48,136 nt of DNA from assembly GCF_021647475.1 (NCBI RefSeq), contig NZ_JAKIUR010000020.1, forward strand, positions 1-48,136. The letters are read 5' to 3'. The stretch is from Lutibacter sp. (GTDB lineage: Bacteria; Bacteroidota; Bacteroidia; Flavobacteriales; Flavobacteriaceae). The notes under the pieces are model-generated. The model was not told the origin of the DNA. It saw only the letters and a program-made list of their open reading frames with translations, and made no database searches. Position numbers and translations under genes: made by a program. Positions 9,258-14,601 of the stretch are shown in pieces (the stretch's first letter is position 1; the number at the start of each line of letters is the position of its first letter).

Positions 9258-9278
9258 ATATTGAGATGTGAAAATTTA

Positions 9279-10307
9279 TTATTTCATTAACACATTTTTA
9301 AACCTTTCAAGATCTTTTAATGCAATACCTGTTCCACGAACTACAGCTCTTAACGGATCTTCTGCGACATAAACGGGTAAATCTGTTTTTCTTGATAAAC
9401 GCTTGTCTAATCCTCTTAGCATAGAACCACCACCTGCTAGATAAATTCCAGTATTATAAATATCGGCTGCTAATTCTGGAGGTGTTTTGGATAAGGTTTC
9501 CATAACGGCATCTTCAATTCGTAAAATGGATTTATCTAAAGCTTTTGAAATTTCTCTAAAGGAAATCTGAACTTGTTTAGGTTTTCCACTCAATAAATCT
9601 CGTCCTTGAACAAGCATATCTTCAGGCGGATTTTCTAAATCTTCAGTAGCTGAACCTACTTGAATTTTAACTTTTTCAGAAGTTCGCTCACCTATATATA
9701 AATTGTGTTGTGTGCGCATATAGTAGGTAATATCTGATGTAAAAACATCACCAGCAACCTTTACAGATTTATCACAAACAATACCTCCTAAAGCAATAAC
9801 GGCAACTTCTGTAGTACCACCTCCTATATCAATAATCATATTTCCTTTTGGTTGCATAATATCAATGCCAATACCAATAGCAGCTGCCATAGGTTCATGA
9901 ATTAAATAAATTTCTTTAGCATTCATATGTTCAGCTGAATCAATTACTGCACGTTTTTCAACCTCAGTAATTCCTGAAGGAATACAAATTACCATACGTA
10001 ATGAAGGAGAAAAAAAACGTTTTTTAATAGTAGGAATACCTTTAATAAATTCCTTTATCATTTGCTCTGAAGCTTCAAAATCGGCAATTACACCATCTTT
10101 TAAAGGTCTAATTGTTTTTATATTTTCATGCGTTTTTCCTTGCATTAAACTGGCTTTTTTACCAATTGCAATAATTTTTCCTGTACTTCTATCCCTAGCT
10201 ACAATTGATGGTGCATCAATAACTACTTTACCATCATGAATTATAAGCGTATTTGCAGTACCTAAATCAATGGCTATGTCTTCAGTCATAAAGTCGAAAA
10301 AACCCAT
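9279..10307 (-). CDS. mreB: Actin-like cell-shape protein MreB
   Basis: This 342-residue actin homologue forms membrane-bound filaments that orient cell-wall synthesis. The N-terminus (MGFFDFMTEDIAIDLGTANTL) carries the phosphate-1 motif IDLGTANT. The phosphate-2 motif is MIIDIGGGTTEVAVI and the adenosine region is IYLAGGGSMLRGLD. Length is normal. It begins 53 bp after the purH stop on the same strand. I see no strong promoter in that gap, so purH and mreB may be partly co-transcribed. Confidence 0.98.
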   Translation of the reverse strand: MGFFDFMTEDIAIDLGTANTLIIHDGKVVIDAPSIVARDRSTGKIIAIGKKASLMQGKTHENIKTIRPLKDGVIADFEASEQMIKEFIKGIPTIKKRFFSPSLRMVICIPSGITEVEKRAVIDSAEHMNAKEIYLIHEPMAAAIGIGIDIMQPKGNMIIDIGGGTTEVAVIALGGIVCDKSVKVAGDVFTSDITYYMRTQHNLYIGERTSEKVKIQVGSATEDLENPPEDMLVQGRDLLSGKPKQVQISFREISKALDKSILRIEDAVMETLSKTPPELAADIYNTGIYLAGGGSMLRGLDKRLSRKTDLPVYVAEDPLRAVVRGTGIALKDLERFKNVLMK

Positions 10308-10360
10308 ATAATATACCTTTTTATTAAATTATTTTTTGAAATCTTTCAAAGTTACTAAAA

Positions 10361-11887
10361 TTAGTGTTTAAAATGACGTGTTCCTGTAAATATCATAGAC
10401 ATTTTATTTTTATTACAATAATCAATAGATAATTGATCTTTAATAGATCCGCCAGGTTGAATTATCGTATCAATTCCAACATTATGTGCAATTTCTACAC
10501 AATCAGGAAATGGGAAAAAAGCATCACTTGCCATTACGGCTTCACTTAAATTAAATCCAAAATGTTTGGCTTTTTCAATAGCTTGATTTAAAGCATCAAC
10601 ACGACTTGTTTGCCCAGTTCCACTTGCAAAAAGTTGTTTGTTTTTTGCTAACACAATGGTATTAGATTTGGTATGTTTACAAATTTTAGATGCAAAAAAT
10701 AAATCATCTAACTCCTTATCCGTAGGGCTTTTATCTGTTGCTTTTGTAACAATGCTTTGGTTATCTGTTTTGTTGTTTCTATCTTGAAAAAGAATTCCGT
10801 TTAAAGCTGTTCTATATTGGGCATTTGGTAATTGAACGTTTTTTTGAATTAGTATAATTCTATTTTTTTTACCTTTTAAAATAGCTAGTGCTTCATTTGA
10901 ATAGCTAGGGGCAATAACCACTTCACAAAATAACTTATGAATTTCTGTTGCCGTGGCTACATCAATTTCTTTATTAGAAATTAAAACGCCACCAAAAGCA
11001 GAAGTTGGATCTCCGGCTAAAGCATCAATATAGGCTTGTTTTAAAGTATCTCTTTGTGCTAACCCACACGCATTGTTATGTTTTAAAATGGCAAATGTTG
11101 GTGTATCATTTTTAAATTCATTCATTAAATTTACTGCGGCATCAACATCTAATAAGTTATTATAGGATAATTCTTTTCCGTGAAGTTTATCAAACAAATC
11201 ATTTAAATTACCATAAAACAATCCTTTTTGATGTGGATTTTCACCATATCGGAGTGTTGAAACTGTATCAAAAGAAGCTCTAAAAGCTGTTTCGTTTTTG
11301 TTTAAATAATGAAAAATTGCAGTATCGTAATTACTGGAAACTGCAAATGCTTTGGCGGCAAATGCTTTTCTGTTTTCTAAAGAAATTTCTCCATTGTTTT
11401 CAGAAAGAAGTTTTTCAAAATCTTCATATTGATTAATTGAAGAAACACAAATTACGTCTTTAAAATTTTTAGCGGCAGCTCGTATTAATGAAATTCCTCC
11501 TATATCAATTTTTTCAATAATTTCTTGTTCAGAAGCACCGCTTTCAACTGTTTTTTCAAACGGATATAAATCTACAATTACAATATCAATTTCAGGAATT
11601 TTGTAAGTTGCAAGTTGTGATAAATCTTCAGCATTTTCTCTTCGAGCCAAAATTCCACCAAAAACCTTTGGATGTAATGTTTTAACTCTTCCTCCTAAAA
11701 TAGAAGGATAGGAAGTTAAATCTTCCACAGGGATAACATTAATTCCTAAATTTTTAATGAATTTTTCAGTACCTCCAGTGGAATAAATTTCAATATTTAA
11801 CGCTGCAAGTTTTTTAACAATTGGAGCTAATCCATCTTTGTTGAATACTGATATTAAGGCAGTTTTCGGTTTTTTAGTAGTATTCAT
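10361..11887 (-). CDS. purH: Bifunctional AICAR formyltransferase / IMP cyclohydrolase
   Basis: This 508-residue enzyme catalyses the last two steps of IMP synthesis. The N-terminal IMP cyclohydrolase domain shows KTALISVFNKDGL and IYSTGGTEKFIK. The C-terminal AICAR formyltransferase domain shows LRYGENPHQKGLFYG, ILKHNNACG and a C-terminal FTGTRHFKH. The ATG at 11887 (MNTTKKPKTALIS) is chosen because the in-frame TTG at 11936-11938 is the -33 element of a near-consensus promoter whose start point would lie around 11902. The gene is followed by the mre operon. Confidence 0.97.
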   Translation of the reverse strand: MNTTKKPKTALISVFNKDGLAPIVKKLAALNIEIYSTGGTEKFIKNLGINVIPVEDLTSYPSILGGRVKTLHPKVFGGILARRENAEDLSQLATYKIPEIDIVIVDLYPFEKTVESGASEQEIIEKIDIGGISLIRAAAKNFKDVICVSSINQYEDFEKLLSENNGEISLENRKAFAAKAFAVSSNYDTAIFHYLNKNETAFRASFDTVSTLRYGENPHQKGLFYGNLNDLFDKLHGKELSYNNLLDVDAAVNLMNEFKNDTPTFAILKHNNACGLAQRDTLKQAYIDALAGDPTSAFGGVLISNKEIDVATATEIHKLFCEVVIAPSYSNEALAILKGKKNRIILIQKNVQLPNAQYRTALNGILFQDRNNKTDNQSIVTKATDKSPTDKELDDLFFASKICKHTKSNTIVLAKNKQLFASGTGQTSRVDALNQAIEKAKHFGFNLSEAVMASDAFFPFPDCVEIAHNVGIDTIIQPGGSIKDQLSIDYCNKNKMSMIFTGTRHFKH

Positions 11888-11907
11888 TAGTGTGTTGTTT
11901 GTTTTGG

Positions 11908-11938
11908 CAAAGCTAATAATAATCAGTTGCTTAAACAA
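11908..11938 (-). promoter_or_regulatory. Promoter of purH
   Basis: Read on the minus strand: TTG (11938-11936), a 20-bp spacer, then TAGCTTTG (11915-11908). This is an exact TTG-N20-TAnnTTTG match. It predicts a leader of about 15 nt before the purH ATG. Confidence 0.75.
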
Positions 11939-11951
11939 TACTTAACGGTGG

Positions 11952-12095
11952 TTAATTCTCTTTAAGTTTTTTATGAAAATTTTCCACCATTTCACTATAA
12001 TTTTCTAAATTAATATTTGGTTTACTCTTTTTCAATTTATTATTTAGTGTAGCAATTTTTTTACGAACATATTTAATAGGTTTTTTATTTAACAT
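11952..12095 (-). CDS. Small basic hypothetical protein (47 aa)
   Basis: An ATG-initiated frame of 47 codons encodes a Lys/Asn-rich, hydrophilic peptide beginning MLNKKPIKYVRKKIATLNNK and ending FHKKLKEN. There is no signal peptide or membrane segment, and I do not recognise a family. It is preceded at 12129-12136 by a good -7 element, giving a leader of about 27 nt. It ends 13 bp before the -33 element of the purH promoter. Its amphipathic, charged composition looks coding, but its short length leaves chance possible. Confidence 0.4.
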   Translation of the reverse strand: MLNKKPIKYVRKKIATLNNKLKKSKPNINLENYSEMVENFHKKLKEN

Positions 12096-12128
12096 GGTCA
12101 ACTAAAATAGGGTTAGTAAAAATAAGTG

Positions 12129-12136
12129 CAAATATA
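12129..12136 (-). promoter_or_regulatory. Possible -7 element upstream of the 47-aa frame
   Basis: The minus strand reads TATATTTG, a match to TAnnTTTG. No TTG is present at the proper distance upstream (only a T-rich stretch), so this is a weaker promoter candidate. Confidence 0.4.
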
Positions 12137-12193
12137 GTTAGCTTAATGAAACTAAAAATTGTTTTTGAGTTAAATTTTTAATAAATAGCTATT

Positions 12194-12397
12194 AACCTGA
12201 GTTCGATGTAAGAAAATAAATACCGGGTTGAAAATCAACAAGCTACGTCATTGCGATGAATGAAGCAAAGCGAAATGAGGAAGCAATCTCATTTTTATGA
12301 AAAGATTACTTCAAATTATGGCACTACATTTATAATTTTCGCAATGACATTTTGATTTTCAGTTATTTAAAGTAAATCCTTAGGTCGAACTCAGGTT
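12194..12397 (+). mobile_element. 204-bp MITE-like element, copy A1
   Basis: The element starts AACCTGAGTTCGA and ends TCGAACTCAGGTT, a perfect 13-bp terminal inverted repeat. It is flanked on both sides by ATT, a possible 3-bp target duplication. It has internal inverted segments (GAAAATCA near the left, TGATTTTC near the right; GTCATTGCGA against TCGCAATGAC), so the whole element can fold into a long hairpin. It has no coding capacity. A copy of exactly the same length and about 95 percent identity lies at 19965-20168 in the opposite orientation. The right edge is 12 bp from the stop codon of the GAF-protein gene. Confidence 0.8.
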
Positions 12398-12409
12398 ATT
12401 ATTATGAAA

Positions 12410-12862
12410 TTAAAAAAGTGTAGCAACTTTTAAGCAAACATATTCTAAAAAGTCCTCGTCTTTTTTAGAAAAAGGGTTGTTAGTATGAGAATCAATATCA
12501 ATTTGCCCAATGTTTTCATTATTAACAAAAATAGGAACTACAATTTCACTTTTAACCTGCAATCCACAAGAAATATAATTGTTTTGTTCTGTAACATCTT
12601 GAACTACAAAATTTTGGTTGCTAACAGCTACTTGACCACAAATTCCTTTTCCAAAAGGGATAATAGTATGCTCTGTTGGTTTACCTGCAAATTCAGCAAG
12701 TTTTAATTCATTTTTAGCTTCATTTTTAAAATAGAATCCAACCCAATTGTAATATTCAACTTCATTTTTTAATAAATTACAAATGGATTGTAATTTGATT
12801 GAAGTTTTAGTATTGTTTTCAATTATATAAGAAATGGATTTTTTTAATTCAGAAAAGTGCAT
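12410..12862 (-). CDS. GAF-domain protein, probable free methionine-R-sulfoxide reductase
   Basis: This 150-residue single GAF domain carries features of fRMsr (MsrC) enzymes, which reduce free methionine-(R)-sulfoxide. They are WVGFYF, GKGICGQVAV with a conserved Cys, YISCGLQVKSEIVVPI with the second (catalytic) Cys, and IGQIDIDSHTNNPFSKKDEDFLE. E. coli MsrC shows the same order of motifs. The stretch after the second Cys (GLQVKSE) differs from the usual CDAASxSE, so activity is likely but not certain. It is divergent from xrtF across about 40 bp, with its own promoter. The C-terminus is intact despite the mobile element 12 bp downstream. Confidence 0.75.
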   Translation of the reverse strand: MHFSELKKSISYIIENNTKTSIKLQSICNLLKNEVEYYNWVGFYFKNEAKNELKLAEFAGKPTEHTIIPFGKGICGQVAVSNQNFVVQDVTEQNNYISCGLQVKSEIVVPIFVNNENIGQIDIDSHTNNPFSKKDEDFLEYVCLKVATLF

Positions 12863-12881
12863 AGTATTTTGTAGTTTTATG

Positions 12882-12908
12882 CAAAAATAAAATTCTTTTT
12901 AAGTGCAA
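12882..12908 (-). promoter_or_regulatory. Promoter of the GAF-protein gene
   Basis: On the minus strand: TTG (12908-12906), a 16-bp spacer, then TATTTTTG (12889-12882), close to consensus. The -33 element overlaps the GTG start region of the divergent xrtF gene, so the two genes share regulatory DNA. Confidence 0.6.
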
Positions 12909-13439
12909 AGTAATAAATCTGTTATTTATTTTTTAATAAAATTTTTTGGTGTTTATGCTTTACTTTTTGTATTGTATGCATGGTATTTAAATGAAAATCA
13001 GGTAAAAAAACCTTATTTTGCTTGTGCACCAATTACTAAAAATGTTGCAAATCAAACGGAAAATTTATTAAATTTTGTAGGTTATCACGTTTCTATGGAG
13101 CAACATACAAAAGAAGTTTCTATAAATATTTTAGTGAATAACAAACTGGTTGCTAGAATTATTGAAGGATGTAATTCTGTTAGTATTATTATTTTATATA
13201 TCGCTTTTATTATCGCCTTTAAAGGAAGTTTTAAAAACACTATTTTATTTATAATTGGTGGTAGTTTGTTAATTTACTATTTCAATATTGTTAGAATTGC
13301 TATTATTTCTATTGCCATTTATAAATATCCTGAATATGAAAAAACCTTGCACGAAATTATATTTCCACTTTTAATTTATGGACTTACATTTTTACTTTGG
13401 TTTATTTGGGTTAAAAAATTCGCTTCTTTTAAAAGATGA
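12903..13439 (+). CDS. xrtF: Exosortase family protein XrtF
   Basis: This 178-residue integral membrane protein of the exosortase/archaeosortase family is a putative cysteine transpeptidase that processes C-terminal sorting signals. The expected catalytic residues are all visible: Cys90 in IIEGCNS, Arg131 in FNIVRIA, and His150 in TLHEIIFPLL. About five membrane helices are evident. Small size and pairing with the next gene fit the flavobacterial XrtF clade. The start is GTG: a stop codon lies directly upstream in frame and no ATG occurs until well inside the conserved region. The next gene overlaps by 4 bp (ATGA). Substrates of this clade are not known to me. Confidence 0.88.
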   Translation: MQSNKSVIYFLIKFFGVYALLFVLYAWYLNENQVKKPYFACAPITKNVANQTENLLNFVGYHVSMEQHTKEVSINILVNNKLVARIIEGCNSVSIIILYIAFIIAFKGSFKNTILFIIGGSLLIYYFNIVRIAIISIAIYKYPEYEKTLHEIIFPLLIYGLTFLLWFIWVKKFASFKR

Positions 13440-13873
13440 AAAATAGTTTAAAAGTTATCAGTTTAATTATTTTAGTTCTCTTCTTAATTGCTATTAGAGA
13501 ATTTATCGCTCCCATTTTATATGATCCATTAGCAAATTATTTTAAATCAGATTATTTATATCAGCCTATTCCTTCTCTAAATTTAGGCTTACTTTTTGTG
13601 AGTACATTTATTCGATACTTTTTAAATAGTGTAGTTTCTATTGGTGTTATTTATGTAATTTTTCAAGATATAAAAATGATTTTATTTGCTTCAAAAGTAT
13701 ATTTTTATTTATTTATTATTCTGATTATTTGCTTAATGGCTATTTTAGAATTCAATCAAGGAGATGGTTATTTGCTACTTTTTTATGTGCGTAGAATTTT
13801 AATTCATCCTATTTTATTATTACTATTACTTCCTGCATTTTATTTTCAAAACTTAAAAAACTTAAAAAATTAA
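13436..13873 (+). CDS. Exosortase F system-associated membrane protein
   Basis: This 145-residue protein has about four predicted membrane helices. It begins MKNSLKVISLIILVLFLIAI and contains YVRRILIHP before the last helix. It overlaps the xrtF stop codon by 4 bp (ATGA), which implies translational coupling. A small membrane protein in exactly this position is the known partner of flavobacterial XrtF; its role is undetermined. The call rests mainly on context, size and topology. Confidence 0.8.
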   Translation: MKNSLKVISLIILVLFLIAIREFIAPILYDPLANYFKSDYLYQPIPSLNLGLLFVSTFIRYFLNSVVSIGVIYVIFQDIKMILFASKVYFYLFIILIICLMAILEFNQGDGYLLLFYVRRILIHPILLLLLLPAFYFQNLKNLKN

Positions 13874-13933
13874 ATTGATATTGATTTTTTTATTATTTTC
13901 GTCAGAAATCAAGATTAACATAAAATTTTAAAA

Positions 13934-14452
13934 ATGAAAAAAATCACTTACGTTATAGTCGCAATTTTCGCTGTAGCAGTTATTATGGTTTCTTGTAATA
14001 AAGAAGCGAAAAAAGAAAAAAAGGAGATTAAAGTTGAAAAACAAGAAATGCATAACCATAAAGAAATGGCAAGTGCAGTTTATCAATGTCCGATGGATTG
14101 TGAACATGGAAAAACGTACGACAAAGAAGGTAATTGTCCGGTTTGCAATATGAAGCTTAAAAAAGTAGCATCTAGTAATAAGGCTACGGATTCAACTAAA
14201 GTAAGTTGCAAAATGAATTACAAAAATTGTGGTAAAGGTTGTAAAGGAAAAATGGATTGCAAAGAAAAAACAGATTGCAAGGGTAAAACAGCTTGCAAAG
14301 GAAAAACGGATTGTCAAACGAAAACAGCTTGCAAAGGGAAAACGGATTGTCAAACGAAAAGTGTTTGTAAAGGTAATACCAGTTCAAATAATAAGGTATG
14401 TGCAAAATATAATACAAAAGGTTGTAAAGAAAATTGTAAAGGAAAAGTTTAA
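13934..14452 (+). CDS. Cys-repeat lipoprotein with heavy-metal-binding motif
   Basis: This 172-residue predicted lipoprotein has a lipobox VSC with Cys21. It first has a short heavy-metal-binding-domain-like motif (about residues 49-77: YQCPMDCEHG...GNCPVCNMKL), similar to the YxCPMHP...CPxCGM motif found with copper and heavy-metal efflux proteins. It then has a remarkable Cys-repeat region. Cysteines occur at 103, 109, 115, 121, 127, 133, 139 and 145, exactly every six residues, within units of the form T-D/A-C-K/Q-G/T-K. There are 18 cysteines in all. A 36-bp tandem duplication (14288-14359) created part of the array. It follows the xrtF pair after 60 bp. A role in surface metal or thiol binding is an inference; no close family is recognised for the repeat. 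Confidence 0.85.
   Translation: MKKITYVIVAIFAVAVIMVSCNKEAKKEKKEIKVEKQEMHNHKEMASAVYQCPMDCEHGKTYDKEGNCPVCNMKLKKVASSNKATDSTKVSCKMNYKNCGKGCKGKMDCKEKTDCKGKTACKGKTDCQTKTACKGKTDCQTKSVCKGNTSSNNKVCAKYNTKGCKENCKGKV
14288..14359 (+). repeat. 36-bp tandem duplication in the Cys-repeat gene
   Basis: Two adjacent 36-bp units (14288-14323 and 14324-14359) differ at a single base. Each encodes two hexapeptide Cys units. The near identity indicates recent duplication, so array length may vary between strains. Confidence 0.9.
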
Positions 14453-14470
14453 TATTTAATATAAATTTAT

Positions 14471-14596
14471 AAAAAAAAGAGGCTGTCTAAAAAGTAAACT
14501 TTTCGTCAACCTGAACTTGTTTCAGGTTCTCATAATGAGATTCTGAAACAAGTTCAGAATGACGGTTTTCAAAACTTTTAGACGATCTCTTTTTTA
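14471..14596 (-). mobile_element. About 126-bp palindromic MITE-like repeat, copy B1
   Basis: The ends are inverted: AAAAGAGGCTGTCTAAAAAGT on the left and ACTTTTAGACGATCTCTTTT on the right. The interior holds two hairpins, AACCTGAACTTGTTTCAGGTT and ATTCTGAAACAAGTTCAGAAT, which are also inverted relative to each other around TCTCATAATGAGA. It is non-coding and lies between two convergent genes, ending 5 bp before the OmpA-type gene stop. A related copy in opposite orientation lies at 46474-46621. Confidence 0.75.
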
Positions 14597-14601
14597 TTCT
14601 T

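Noticed and set aside
14240..14371. Short regular repeats that might look like a CRISPR array
   Set aside because: They are in-frame 18/36-bp coding repeats with no unique spacers, and no cas genes are present.
14196..14459. Frames antisense to and out of phase with the Cys-repeat gene
   Set aside because: Shadow frames created by the 18-bp and 36-bp coding repeats; the lipobox and metal-binding motif identify the true frame.
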